From: Rhodospirillales bacterium | GTDB taxonomy: Bacteria; Pseudomonadota; Alphaproteobacteria; Rhodospirillales; Thalassospiraceae | DNA: 64,000 nt | Direction of reading: 5' to 3' | NCBI GenBank assembly: GCA_019634165.1 | Contig: JAHQVT010000006.1 | Coordinates: 744,001 to 808,000, forward strand | Shown here: positions 52,002 to 62,317 of the stretch, piece after piece | Layout of the letters: the number at the start of each line of letters is the position of its first letter | How positions within the stretch are numbered: position 1 is the first letter of the stretch | Made by a program: the position numbers and the translations under genes | The notes under the pieces: model-generated | What the model saw: only the letters and a program-made list of their open reading frames with translations | Told to the model about the DNA's origin: nothing | The model's database searches: none

Positions 52002-52026
52002 ATCCCATAGCAAACGGCTATGGGAT
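52002..52026. promoter_or_regulatory. Candidate LysR box between the regulator and the ABC operon
   Basis: ATCCCATAG-N7-CTATGGGAT perfect 9-bp inverted repeat containing T-N11-A. Confidence 0.75.
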
Positions 52027-52144
52027 CTATTCTACTTATCTATTTGCGCTATGTGCAAGTCTGAGGTGGAATAGGGACAAGATAAATTTCAACGGCCAAA
52101 TAACCGCGCACGGCATCGCCGGAGCATAATAACGGGAGGCATAA

Positions 52145-53017
52145 ATGGCCGCAGATATCGCTGGGGAGCGTCGCGCTCCTTGGATGCTGCTATCGCCGTC
52201 ACTGGCAACAGTCGGGCTGTTACTGATCATTCCGATGATGTTCATCATCGTGTATTCGTTCTGGTTGCGCACCGCGACCGGGGCTGATCAAGTCGGCTTT
52301 TATCTTGATAACTGGATTGAAGTTCTGGGCGACCGGTTCTATCGCGATATCCTGTTTCAAACCTTTGCCATTGCCTTCTATACCACCATTATTTGCGCTT
52401 TCGTCGGCTATATCCCTGCCTATTTCGTTGCCAACACCCCGATGAAATCCAAGGCATTTTTGCTTTTGATGCTGATGCTGCCATTCTGGATCAGCTACAT
52501 CATCCGCACCATGTCTTGGATTAATATTCTGGGCACATCGGGTGCGCTCAATACCATGATGCTGTCAATTGGCATTATCGATGAGCCGATCCAGATGCTC
52601 TATAACCAGACCACCGTGATCCTTGGTCTGGTGCATTATCTTCTGCCCTTCATGATCCTGAATGTCTATGTCAGCCTTGATGGCATTGACAAAAACCTGA
52701 CCGAAGCTGCCCAAAGCCTTGGCTGCACAGGTTGGCAGGCCTTCCGCGAAGTCACCCTGCCCCTGTCATTTCCGGGATTGGCCGCAGGATCGCTTCTTTG
52801 TTTTGTCTTGGCTGCTGGCACCTATATCACCCCGATTGTCCTGGGTGGGCCGCGTGATGCGATGTTTGCCAATCTTGTGTTTGAAGCCATCGTCACCCAA
52901 TTGAACTGGCCGCTTGGCTCTGCTCTTTCGCTTGTCCTCCTCGCCCTGCTGGGCGCGCTGGTCGTCGTCTATACCCGTTACCTTGGCGTCGATCAGATCG
53001 CCAAGAGTTTCAAATAA
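52145..53017 (+). CDS. ABC transporter permease, spermidine/putrescine (PotB) type
   Basis: EAAQSLGCTGWQAFREVTLPLSFPGLAAGSLLCFVLAAGTYITPIVLGGP. Confidence 0.94.
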   Translation: MAADIAGERRAPWMLLSPSLATVGLLLIIPMMFIIVYSFWLRTATGADQVGFYLDNWIEVLGDRFYRDILFQTFAIAFYTTIICAFVGYIPAYFVANTPMKSKAFLLLMLMLPFWISYIIRTMSWINILGTSGALNTMMLSIGIIDEPIQMLYNQTTVILGLVHYLLPFMILNVYVSLDGIDKNLTEAAQSLGCTGWQAFREVTLPLSFPGLAAGSLLCFVLAAGTYITPIVLGGPRDAMFANLVFEAIVTQLNWPLGSALSLVLLALLGALVVVYTRYLGVDQIAKSFK

Positions 53018-53028
53018 GGAAGGGTTTT

Positions 53029-53850
53029 ATGATGATGTCCGGTTGGTCAATGATCCGCATTGCAACGATCCTTGTTTACCTGTTCCTGTTTGCGCCGGTC
53101 GCGGTTGTGATCCTGCTTGCCTTTAACGCCAATCAGTTTGGCGGCTTCCCGATCGAAGGTTTCTCGCTGCGTTGGTTTGAAGCGCTTTGGAACAATGATG
53201 CGATTGTACGGGCTTTCAAAACTTCCCTGTTGCTGGGGCTTTTGACCAGTGCGGTTTCAACCACACTTGGCACCATGGCCGCCCTTGCCATGGTCAGATA
53301 CGACTTTCCGGGGAAACGGACCATTTCGACCCTATTGGTTGCGCCAATCCTGATCCCGGAAGTCGTTTTGGCTGTGGCACTCCTTTTATTCCTGCAGTTC
53401 CTTGCCATGCCCAAAAGCTTTGGTCTGCTGTTGATGGGCCATGTTGTCTTTACCCTGCCCTTTGTGGTGCTGGTGGTTCAGGCACGGCTTGTCTCCATCC
53501 GCCGTGACGTCGAAGAAGCTGCCATGAGTTTGGGTGCAACCCCGATCCAGACATTTTTCCAAATCACCCTGCCCTTGATGCTGCCTGCGGTGATGGCCGG
53601 AATGCTGTTTTCCTTCACAATTTCATTTGATGACATTACCGGCACTCTGTTCTGGAAACCGGGGGGGGTCGAAACCGTCCCAACCCAGATTTTCGCCATG
53701 CTGCGCAATTCCATCAGCCCGGAAATCAATGCGCTGGGCGCTGTCATGGTGATCTTTACAATCGCACTGCCATTGATTGCGGCATCGGTTGCGCGGGTTG
53801 TTTCCATCCAAAAACTGCGCGCATCAAACCGGGCAGAAAAGCCCGGCTGA
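53029..53850 (+). CDS. ABC transporter permease, spermidine/putrescine (PotC) type
   Basis: EEAAMSLGATPIQTFFQITLPLMLPAVMAGMLFSFTISFDDITGTLFW. Confidence 0.94.
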   Translation: MMMSGWSMIRIATILVYLFLFAPVAVVILLAFNANQFGGFPIEGFSLRWFEALWNNDAIVRAFKTSLLLGLLTSAVSTTLGTMAALAMVRYDFPGKRTISTLLVAPILIPEVVLAVALLLFLQFLAMPKSFGLLLMGHVVFTLPFVVLVVQARLVSIRRDVEEAAMSLGATPIQTFFQITLPLMLPAVMAGMLFSFTISFDDITGTLFWKPGGVETVPTQIFAMLRNSISPEINALGAVMVIFTIALPLIAASVARVVSIQKLRASNRAEKPG

Positions 53851-53961
53851 ACATGTTTCGAATATCGCGGGAAACCGCCAAAACCAAAAACAATATCGCT
53901 TAACCAACGACCAAGAACAAAACCGATTAACGGATTAAATTGTTTTATCAGGAGGCCTTAA

Positions 53962-55116
53962 ATGGACGATACGAAACGCTATGAACGCCTGCTAAATCGC
54001 TATCGCGATGGCGATATCAACCGCCGTACTTTTCTAACCGCACTTGGTGCTGCCGGTGTTGTTGCCGGTGTCACGGGTGGCCCGATGGGTATGCTTGCCC
54101 GCAAAGCACAGGCAGCAACCCCAGAACAGGTTCGTTTTGATGGTTGGGGCGGTGTTGTCTCCGAAGCATTTGAAAAACATGCTTTTGCGCCTTACACCAA
54201 GAAAACCGGCATTGATGTCATTTCCGGTACGTTCGGCGGTGCGGATGAATATATCGCGCGCGTAAAAGCCGGTCAGCCCGGTGAATTCAACCTCGCCCAT
54301 CTGTCTGGCGTATTTGACTATGCGCGCTATCACGGGTTGGAACTGACATCGGAAATCAACGAAGCCAATATCCCGAACCTGAGTAACGTAATTTCCAGCC
54401 TGATCGAGCCGCTGCGCAAAATCACCGGCGGGACGATTTCGGCAGTACCCTATGACTATGGCACGACGGGCATTGCCTATAACCGCAAACATATCAGTGA
54501 CGAAGAAGCCAAGGCCAAAGGTGCGAAACTGATGGTCGATGAAGCCTATAAAGGCAAGATCGGCGGTTGGGGTGAATGGAAAACCCGTATCTGGTACGGC
54601 GCACTGCAGTCCGATCAGGATCCGAACAACATCAAAGACATTGATGCTGTTTGGGACATGATCCGTTCGCACCGTGATCTGGCCCTGAAATATTGGAGTT
54701 CAGGGGCCGAATTGATGAGCCTTCTGGCAGAAGAAGAAATCTATGTCACCGAAGGTTGGTCTGGTCGCATCAAAGCGCTTCAAGATCAGGGCCATGACAT
54801 TGGTTATCTTGATCCGGCTGGTGGTCTTGGTTGGCAGGAATGCCTGTTTGTCCTGCGTGGCAGCCCGATGGCAGCTTGTGAAGAACTTCTGAACTTCATG
54901 TTGGAACCAGAAGTCGCAATTGCTGTTGCCGAAGGCCAAAGCTATCCGCCGGCACTTGACCCGAAAAAGGTCGATCTTGGCAAGATCATCCCGACCCTTC
55001 CGGCATTTGATCCGTCCGGAACACTTTCGTCACTTAGCTTCTTCGATCCGGCATACTGGAACGAAAACGAAGCAGATTGGTCGAAAACCTTCTCTCGTGT
55101 GCAGCGCGGCTACTAA
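53962..55116 (+). CDS. ABC transporter substrate-binding protein, polyamine type, Tat-type signal
   Basis: NRRTFLTALGAAGVVAG signal; PotD-like FDGWGGVVSEAFEKHAFAPYTKKTGIDV, ISAVPYDYGTTGIAYN. Confidence 0.92.
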   Translation: MDDTKRYERLLNRYRDGDINRRTFLTALGAAGVVAGVTGGPMGMLARKAQAATPEQVRFDGWGGVVSEAFEKHAFAPYTKKTGIDVISGTFGGADEYIARVKAGQPGEFNLAHLSGVFDYARYHGLELTSEINEANIPNLSNVISSLIEPLRKITGGTISAVPYDYGTTGIAYNRKHISDEEAKAKGAKLMVDEAYKGKIGGWGEWKTRIWYGALQSDQDPNNIKDIDAVWDMIRSHRDLALKYWSSGAELMSLLAEEEIYVTEGWSGRIKALQDQGHDIGYLDPAGGLGWQECLFVLRGSPMAACEELLNFMLEPEVAIAVAEGQSYPPALDPKKVDLGKIIPTLPAFDPSGTLSSLSFFDPAYWNENEADWSKTFSRVQRGY

Positions 55117-55138
55117 GCCCTGCTTGTTCACCTGAACC

Positions 55139-55173
55139 GGTGCCCTGGTCTTCGCACAACCGACCAGGGCACC
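55139..55173 (+). terminator. Intra-operon stem-loop after the substrate-binding protein gene
   Basis: ggtgccctggtc...gaccagggcacc, 12-bp perfect arms. Confidence 0.75.
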
Positions 55174-55224
55174 CCTGCCTTCTTTCTTTAGACAGGCACA
55201 TTCATTCTGACAGGGTATTTAACA

Positions 55225-56322
55225 ATGGCAGACGCCGAAAACGCCGTTGAACTGCAAAATGTCGTAAAGCGTTACGGGGAATTTACCGCGGTTAAACGCA
55301 TGGATTTGACCGTTCCTGACAACAGCTTTGTGACTTTCCTTGGTCCGTCGGGCTGTGGCAAGACGACGACATTGCGCATGATTGCCGGTTTGACCGACAT
55401 TACCGAAGGCGATTTGATGATCCGGGGCAAACGGGTCAACAGCCTGCCGATCCACAAGCGCAATCTTGGGCTTGTGTTTCAGAACTATGCCCTGTTCCCG
55501 CATAAAACGATTTTTGACAATATCGCCTTTGGCCTGAAATATCGCAAAGTGTCAAAATCCGACATCGCGCAAAAGGTCAATCAGGCACTTGAACTTGTTC
55601 AATTACCCCATGTCGCTGGCCGCTATCCCAATCAGTTATCCGGCGGGCAACAGCAGCGTATCGCGCTGGCCCGTGCGATTGTGATCGAACCAGATGTTTT
55701 GCTGCTTGATGAACCGTTATCCGCCCTTGATGCCAACTTGCGCGAAGAAATGCGCGTCGAGCTTAAACGCATCCAACGCGAACTGGGCATTGCAACCGTG
55801 TTCGTCACCCATGACCAATCCGAAGCATTGGCCATGTCTGACAAGCTGGTTGTGATGAATAACGGCTTTGTCGAACAAGAAGGCGCGCCGCAAGATGTTT
55901 ATAACAATCCGGCATCTGCCTTTGTTGCCGACTTCCTTGGCCATTCCAATATCATCCCGGCAGAACTCGGCAGCCCCGATGCCGCATTCACCAATGTAAA
56001 CCTTAATAGCGGTGAAACGCTTTTGACCACGGATGAACAAACGGCCAAGGCCAATGGATCAAAAGACGTGCGTGCGGTTATTCGTGCTGAAAAAATTGAT
56101 CTATCGGATCAAAACGGCGCAGCCAATGGCGTGATTAGCATTCCGGGTAAAATCAAAACGGTTGATTATCTGGGGCAGCAGGCCCGTTATTTTGTCGAGG
56201 CCAATGGCCGCGACTGGCAAGTTATCAATCCGATTGATGCCCGCCCCCATCAGGAAGGTGCCGATATCTTTATGCATATCGCTGCCCGCAATTGTGTGTT
56301 GTTGCCCGGTCACCAAGACTGA
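55225..56322 (+). CDS. ABC transporter ATP-binding protein, PotA type
   Basis: GPSGCGKTTTLRMIAGL, LSGGQQQRIALARAIVIEPDVLLLDEPLSALDANLRE. Confidence 0.96.
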   Translation: MADAENAVELQNVVKRYGEFTAVKRMDLTVPDNSFVTFLGPSGCGKTTTLRMIAGLTDITEGDLMIRGKRVNSLPIHKRNLGLVFQNYALFPHKTIFDNIAFGLKYRKVSKSDIAQKVNQALELVQLPHVAGRYPNQLSGGQQQRIALARAIVIEPDVLLLDEPLSALDANLREEMRVELKRIQRELGIATVFVTHDQSEALAMSDKLVVMNNGFVEQEGAPQDVYNNPASAFVADFLGHSNIIPAELGSPDAAFTNVNLNSGETLLTTDEQTAKANGSKDVRAVIRAEKIDLSDQNGAANGVISIPGKIKTVDYLGQQARYFVEANGRDWQVINPIDARPHQEGADIFMHIAARNCVLLPGHQD

Positions 56323-56367
56323 TCATAAGAACAAAGTCCACCAGACCGGTTCAGGAGAGCCACCAGA

Positions 56368-57744
56368 ATGACGCATAATGATAAAAACCCGGTCGGTCAT
56401 AACCGGGAGTCCCGCCTTTTTTACCAAAGTCGATCACGTCGCCCCCTGATCGAACGGGCACAAGGTGTCTATATGTGGGACGTCGATGGCAAACGCTATA
56501 TCGATGCATCCAGCGGCGCCATGGTCAGCAATATCGGTCACAGCGACCCGCGCGTGATCGCCGCAATGAATGCCCAGCTTGAAAAAGCCAGCTTCGCCTA
56601 TCGCCTGCATTTTGAAAACGACGCCGCCGAAAACCTGGCATGGCGGTTGGCCGAACGTGCACCGGGTGATCTGGAACGGGTATTCTTTGTTTCTGGCGGG
56701 TCCGAAGCGGTTGAAAGCTGCATCAAGCTTGCCCGGCAATATGCATTGGCCAAAGGTCAAGCCCAACGCACCAAAGTCATTTCACGGTTCCCAAGTTACC
56801 ATGGGTCCACCCTTGGTGCACTTGCACTGACCGGCTACACACCGATGCACGCGCCTTTTGCACCAATGATGGTCGATCAACCCAAAATTCCTGCCCCAAC
56901 TTGTTATCTGGATCGCGATGATCTGACCGATCATGATCGTGGCATCAAATATGCCAACATGTTAGAGGCCGAAATCATTAAACAGGGTCCTGAAACCGTC
57001 CTTGGTTTCATCATGGAACCGGTTGGCGGGGCTGCAACCGGTGCACTTGTAGCACCCGATAGCTATTATGGCCGCATTCGTGAAATTTGTGATCAATACG
57101 GCATTCTTCTGATCTATGACGAGGTCATGACAGGTGCCGGACGTACAGGCACCTATTTCGCGGCTGAACATTGGGGCATTACGCCCGATATTCTCGCCGT
57201 ATCAAAAGGCCTTGCTGCGGGTTACGCGCCACTGGGTGCGATGATTGCACCGGATCGGATCGTTGGCCCGGTTCTTGATCACGGCGGCTTTATTCACGGC
57301 TATACCTATGCCGGCAATCCGCTTGCCTGTGCGGCGGGCAATGCCGTGCTTGATGTCATCGAAGAAGATGACTTGCTTGAAAATGCAACAACCAGCGGTG
57401 CGGCATTAAAGGCCGAGCTTGGCAAACTTGCAGATGATTTCACCATGATTGGCGATGTCCGAGGCAAGGGACTTTTATTGGCGATCGAGCTGGTCAAAGA
57501 TCGTAAAACCATGACCCCGCTTGATCCCAAACATATGGCGGCCGCACGTTTGGTCGACATTGCCTATGACCTTGGCCTGATCATTTATTGGCGCAGAACG
57601 CGCGGCGGGTATCGTGGTGATCACGTTATGGTCTGCCCGCCGATGACGATCAAACCCGAACAGTTTGACGATATTCTGGTGCCGCTGCGGTCCGCATTGA
57701 CCGAACTTCAAGATGAACTCGTTATCGCCGGAGCCTTCTCATGA
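56368..57744 (+). CDS. Class III (omega) aminotransferase
   Basis: SGGSEAVESCIKLARQYA, IYDEVMTGAGRTGTYFAAEHWGITPDILAVSKGLAAGYAPLGAMI. Confidence 0.94.
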   Translation: MTHNDKNPVGHNRESRLFYQSRSRRPLIERAQGVYMWDVDGKRYIDASSGAMVSNIGHSDPRVIAAMNAQLEKASFAYRLHFENDAAENLAWRLAERAPGDLERVFFVSGGSEAVESCIKLARQYALAKGQAQRTKVISRFPSYHGSTLGALALTGYTPMHAPFAPMMVDQPKIPAPTCYLDRDDLTDHDRGIKYANMLEAEIIKQGPETVLGFIMEPVGGAATGALVAPDSYYGRIREICDQYGILLIYDEVMTGAGRTGTYFAAEHWGITPDILAVSKGLAAGYAPLGAMIAPDRIVGPVLDHGGFIHGYTYAGNPLACAAGNAVLDVIEEDDLLENATTSGAALKAELGKLADDFTMIGDVRGKGLLLAIELVKDRKTMTPLDPKHMAAARLVDIAYDLGLIIYWRRTRGGYRGDHVMVCPPMTIKPEQFDDILVPLRSALTELQDELVIAGAFS

Positions 57745-58670
57745 GCCGGAAAGTTATTATTACCTGCGCAATCACCGGATCGGTACACACCCCATCGATG
57801 AGCCCGCACTTGCCCGTCACCCCCGATGAAATTACCCGCCAAGCAATTGATGCCGCCAATGCAGGCGCTTCAATCTTGCATCTGCATGCACGTGATCCGG
57901 AAACCGGCTTCCCAAGCCCCGATCCTGATCTGTTCATGGAATTCTTGCCCAAAATCAAGGCCGCCACAGATGCCGTGATCAACATATCCACCGGCGGCGG
58001 CATGAATATGGATGTTAGTGACCGTATCCGTGCGGCCCGTGAAGCCGCCCCGGAAATGGCGTCATTGAATATGGGCACGATGAATTTCGGTCTGTTCCCG
58101 GCCTTGGCGACAAAGCGCGAATGGAAACATGACTGGGAACCAAAGTTCCTTGAAGACAGCCGCGACTTTGTTTTCAAAAACACGTTTTCCGATATCGAAA
58201 CCATTCTGGCTGACCTTGGCGATGCCAATGGCACCCGGTTTGAATTTGAATGTTATGACGTCGGCCATCTTTATACGCTGGCACATTTTGTTGATCGTGG
58301 CCTGATTAAGGGACCGGTTTTCATTCAGTTTGTGTTGGGTATTTTGGGTGGCATTGGCGCTGACCCTGATAACCTTGCCCATCTAAAATCCACGGCCGAC
58401 AAACTGTTTGGCGATCAATATCAATTCTCGGTCCTTGGTGCCGGACGCCACCAGATGCCACTTGCCACGATGGCGGCATCAATGGGCGGAAATGTCCGCG
58501 TCGGGTTGGAAGACAACCTGTATCTGCGCAAGGGCGAACTGGCCCCTGATAATGCATCACAAGTGCGCAAAATCCGCGAAGTCCTTGATGGCCTGTCACT
58601 TGAAATCGCAACACCGGACGAAGCACGCGCGCAACTTGGGTTGAAAGGCGGCGATCAGGTCGCCTTCTAA
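57741..58670 (+). CDS. BKACE-family beta-keto acid cleavage enzyme (DUF849)
   Basis: VIITCAITGSVHTPSMSPHLPVTPDEITRQAIDAANAGASILHLHARDPETG; zinc-binding HLHAR. Confidence 0.93.
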   Translation: MSRKVIITCAITGSVHTPSMSPHLPVTPDEITRQAIDAANAGASILHLHARDPETGFPSPDPDLFMEFLPKIKAATDAVINISTGGGMNMDVSDRIRAAREAAPEMASLNMGTMNFGLFPALATKREWKHDWEPKFLEDSRDFVFKNTFSDIETILADLGDANGTRFEFECYDVGHLYTLAHFVDRGLIKGPVFIQFVLGILGGIGADPDNLAHLKSTADKLFGDQYQFSVLGAGRHQMPLATMAASMGGNVRVGLEDNLYLRKGELAPDNASQVRKIREVLDGLSLEIATPDEARAQLGLKGGDQVAF

Positions 58671-58737
58671 CCCGCCTGATGACGACACCATAAACGCCAC
58701 CACCGTTACGACACGCACAAAGTGAAAGGCGGCAGCC

Positions 58738-59802
58738 ATGATGCATGCCTATTTCTCAGATGATCAGCTTCGCCACCACGGCAAAACATTCATTGTCGCG
58801 GGCGAGAAAAAGCCAATCCCGGAAGTACCCGAACGCGCCGAAATCCTAAGCGGTGCGGTTGCGCGTCTGGGTCTTGATCTGCATGCCCCAAAGGATGCGG
58901 GCATGGACCCGATTGCCGCCATTCACGACGGGCGCTATCTAAACTTTTTGCAGACAATTTATCCCGAATGGCAGGCGGCTGGCGGGTCAGAACTGGTTAT
59001 TCCCAATATCCATCCGTTTGATCGTAATGGCCCCTATCCGCGCCATCATGTTGGCAAGGCTGGTTTTCATTTGGGCGATACATCCTGTCCGGTTTCCGCA
59101 ACCACATGGCATTCTGCCTATGCCAGTGCGCAAACCGCAATTTCGGCCACCCGCCATGTGCGCGATGGCGGTGCCAACAGCGCCTATGCCCTATGCCGCC
59201 CGCCGGGGCATCACGCCAGCACCAACATCGCCGGTGGGTTTTGTTATTTGAACAACAGTGCGATTGCCGCACAAGAACTGCGCACGAAATATGACCGGGT
59301 CGCGATCCTTGATGTTGATCTTCATCACGGCAACGGAACCCAGCATATTTTCTATGACCGATCTGATGTCATGACCCTATCCATCCATGCTGATCCGCAT
59401 GATTTTTATCCATTCTTTTGGGGCCATGCGGAAGAAATTGGCGAGGATGCTGGCATTGGCTTTAACCATAATGCGCCCCTGCCCCTTGGCAGCGGTGATG
59501 TGATTTTCCTTGATGCACTTGACCGTGCTTTGGCAAAGATTGATGATTTTGGGGCCGACGCCATCGTTGTCGCACTTGGCCTTGATGCGTCGCGCGATGA
59601 TCCATTTGGGGGTTTAACCGTTAGCCCGGATGGTTTTGCCCAAATCGGTGAAAAAATTGGCACCCTTACCTGCCCAACCGTGCTAGTGCAGGAAGGTGGC
59701 TATGTCAGTAACACACTGGCCGAAAACCTTTATCAGTTCATCAGCGCGTTTAGCGCCACCAAAGACAAAAACAACGTCACGATATCAGAAGGCCCCAAAT
59801 GA
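58738..59802 (+). CDS. Histone deacetylase-family / acetylpolyamine amidohydrolase-like
   Basis: CRPPGHHAS, GGFCYLNNSAIAAQ, ILDVDLHHGNGTQHIFY. Confidence 0.93.
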   Translation: MMHAYFSDDQLRHHGKTFIVAGEKKPIPEVPERAEILSGAVARLGLDLHAPKDAGMDPIAAIHDGRYLNFLQTIYPEWQAAGGSELVIPNIHPFDRNGPYPRHHVGKAGFHLGDTSCPVSATTWHSAYASAQTAISATRHVRDGGANSAYALCRPPGHHASTNIAGGFCYLNNSAIAAQELRTKYDRVAILDVDLHHGNGTQHIFYDRSDVMTLSIHADPHDFYPFFWGHAEEIGEDAGIGFNHNAPLPLGSGDVIFLDALDRALAKIDDFGADAIVVALGLDASRDDPFGGLTVSPDGFAQIGEKIGTLTCPTVLVQEGGYVSNTLAENLYQFISAFSATKDKNNVTISEGPK

Positions 59803-60950
59803 CACATTCAGACATCTTGATTATTGGCGGCGGCATTGCCGGAATGTCCGCAGCATTCTTTTTGGCCAAGGCGGGTAAATCCGTCACCGTTCTCGAACGC
59901 GAAGATCAGCCGGGCTATCACAGCACCGGTCGGTCCGCCGCGCTCTATAGCGAGACGTATGGCCCAAAGATCATCCGCAAGATGTCGACCGCCAGCCGCG
60001 AATTCCTTTTATCTCCGCCAGATGGTTTTACCGAAAACCCAATCCTGACACCGCGCGGCATCATCATGACCGCGGCACCGGGCGAAGAAGCCAAACTTGA
60101 CGCCATCTTGACCGAAGGCCGTGTCAATGGCGCCAATTTTGTCGAACTTAGCCCCGCCCAACTCAAAGAAATGATCCCGGTGATCAATACCGACAATGTT
60201 GTTGGTGCGGCACATGAACCTGATGCCATGGACATGGATGTCCATGCCCTTCATTGGGGGTTTATCCGCCAGTTCAAATCAATGGGTGGAACCCTTGTCA
60301 CCAAGGCAAATGTTCATACCATCACCAAAACCGACGGCGCATGGGACGTTACCCTTGCCAATGGCGACCATCATCGCGGCGATATCATTGTTAATGCCGC
60401 TGGTGCATGGGTTGATGACATCGCCACCAAAGCAGGCGTTGCGCCGCTTGGCATCGTTCCTAAACGCCGGACCGCAGTCATGGTTGATTTGCCAGCAGGC
60501 ATAAATGCCCATGGCTGGCCATTGGTCGCAACCATCGATGAAACGCTTTATTTCAAGGAAGATGCCGGGCGTTTGCTGGTATCCCCAGCCGATACCACGC
60601 CGACCGAACCACACGACGTCCAACCCGAAGAACTTGATATCGCGATTACGATTGATCGCCTGATGACCTACACCAACATCGAAGTACGCCGCCCCGGTGA
60701 ATCATGGGCAGGCTTGCGCAGTTTCTTTGCCGATGGTGACCCAGTTTCCGACTTTGACCCAAGAGATAGCAGTTTTTACTGGCTTGCTGGTCAGGGCGGA
60801 TATGGCATTCAAACAGCACCTGCCATGGGTGAATATGCCGCTAGCATCCTGTGTGGCAATGGCGTCCCGGCCCATATGCAAAAACTTGGCGTTGCCAAAG
60901 ATGCCTTATCAGCAGCACGTCCCAGCCTTGCAAAAGGCAAGTCATCATAG
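59799..60950 (+). CDS. FAD-dependent D-amino acid dehydrogenase, resembles D-arginine dehydrogenase DauA
   Basis: VLEREDQPGYHSTGRSAALYSETYG, VNAAGAWVDDIA, PLGIVPKRRTAV, HDVQPEELDIA, WAGLRSFFADGD, GQGGYGIQTAPAMGE. Confidence 0.85.
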   Translation: MTHSDILIIGGGIAGMSAAFFLAKAGKSVTVLEREDQPGYHSTGRSAALYSETYGPKIIRKMSTASREFLLSPPDGFTENPILTPRGIIMTAAPGEEAKLDAILTEGRVNGANFVELSPAQLKEMIPVINTDNVVGAAHEPDAMDMDVHALHWGFIRQFKSMGGTLVTKANVHTITKTDGAWDVTLANGDHHRGDIIVNAAGAWVDDIATKAGVAPLGIVPKRRTAVMVDLPAGINAHGWPLVATIDETLYFKEDAGRLLVSPADTTPTEPHDVQPEELDIAITIDRLMTYTNIEVRRPGESWAGLRSFFADGDPVSDFDPRDSSFYWLAGQGGYGIQTAPAMGEYAASILCGNGVPAHMQKLGVAKDALSAARPSLAKGKSS

Positions 60951-60982
60951 GGCATTGATGCTTGCCCGAACGGAGAACCCCA

Positions 60983-62269
60983 ATGACCAGTTTTGACCGC
61001 AACGCATTGCGCAAAGCCGTTGCAAACCGCAAAGCCAAGGCGATTGATGATCTTTGCGCGCTGGTACGCCATGACAGTCTTCTGGGCAATGAGGCACCTG
61101 CACAAAACTGGATCGCCGATCAATTTTCGCAAATGGGTCTTGATGTTGAACGGGTGGCGATTGATATCGACGCCCTTCGCGATCAGCCGGGCTTTTCCCC
61201 GCCGGTAATTGATGGCTATGACGGGCGTGAAAACATCGTTGGTTTGCATCGCCCCAAAAACCCGACTGGCCGCAGCCTGATCTTGAATGGTCATATGGAT
61301 GTTGTGCCAACCGGCCCGGTTGATAAATGGCGTCGCGGCCCATTTGATCCGCATGTCGACGGTGACTGGATTTATGGCCGCGGTGCTGGTGATATGAAGG
61401 CCGGCATCATTGCCTATTGCCATGCACTGCAGGCATTACATGATATTGGATTGGAACCAGCCGCCCCGGTCACCTTGCAATCGGTTGTCGAAGAAGAATG
61501 CACTGGCAATGGTGCGCTGGCTTGCCTTCATGCGGGGTATAAGGCCGATTGCGCAATCATTCCCGAACCGTTTGACCAAACCCTTATGACTGCACAGCTT
61601 GGCGTAATGTGGTTTCAAATTCATGTATCAGGAAGCCCCGCCCATGTTCTTGATACCTCTGCTGGCAGCAACGCCATTGAAGCTGCCTTTGGTTTCTTTG
61701 AAACCCTTAAGGAAGTCGAAGAAATCTGGAACCACCCCACCCATCGCCATGCGGCCTATGGGGCGCATGTTCACCCGGTGAACTTCAATCTTGGCAAGAT
61801 TGAAGGCGGTGAATGGGCATCAACCGTTCCACCGGTTTGTCATGCCGATATCCGCGTTGGGTTCTATCCGGGCATGGAACTTGAAAATGTTCGTGAAACG
61901 ATTGATGCGGTTAGACAAAGTGCGATTGACAACCACCCGGCTTGCAAAGGTGCCTCTATTGACGTCACCTATCACGGTTTTCAGGCCGAAGGGTGCGAGA
62001 TGGATGTTAACCACCCGATGATGTCAATGATCGGCGACATTCATCACGAAGTCACCGGGAATGCCATTAAAAACTATGCCTCGACCGCGACAACCGATGC
62101 CCGGTTCTTCCAGATTTACGGCAATATCCCGGCAACATGTTATGGCCCAAAAGCCGAGGCCATTCACGGCATTGATGAACGGGTTTCGATCGCATCCATG
62201 ATGGAAGTAACAGAAGTACTTGCGCTGTTTATTGCCGACTGGTGCGGCGTGCAAAAGCGTGGTAGCTAA
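60983..62269 (+). CDS. M20-family deacylase (ArgE/DapE type)
   Basis: LILNGHMDVVPTGPVDKWRRGPFDP, GRGAGDMKAGI, SVVEEECTGNGALAC. Confidence 0.93.
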   Translation: MTSFDRNALRKAVANRKAKAIDDLCALVRHDSLLGNEAPAQNWIADQFSQMGLDVERVAIDIDALRDQPGFSPPVIDGYDGRENIVGLHRPKNPTGRSLILNGHMDVVPTGPVDKWRRGPFDPHVDGDWIYGRGAGDMKAGIIAYCHALQALHDIGLEPAAPVTLQSVVEEECTGNGALACLHAGYKADCAIIPEPFDQTLMTAQLGVMWFQIHVSGSPAHVLDTSAGSNAIEAAFGFFETLKEVEEIWNHPTHRHAAYGAHVHPVNFNLGKIEGGEWASTVPPVCHADIRVGFYPGMELENVRETIDAVRQSAIDNHPACKGASIDVTYHGFQAEGCEMDVNHPMMSMIGDIHHEVTGNAIKNYASTATTDARFFQIYGNIPATCYGPKAEAIHGIDERVSIASMMEVTEVLALFIADWCGVQKRGS

Positions 62270-62317
62270 TTCACATCATTGAATAAATTATCCGATACAT
62301 ATTCCAAGGAGAATTTC

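Noticed and set aside
53661-53668. Poly-G8 tract in the PotC-like permease gene
   Set aside because: In frame (FWKPGGVETVPTQ) and the ORF is intact, so there is no evidence for a frameshift here.
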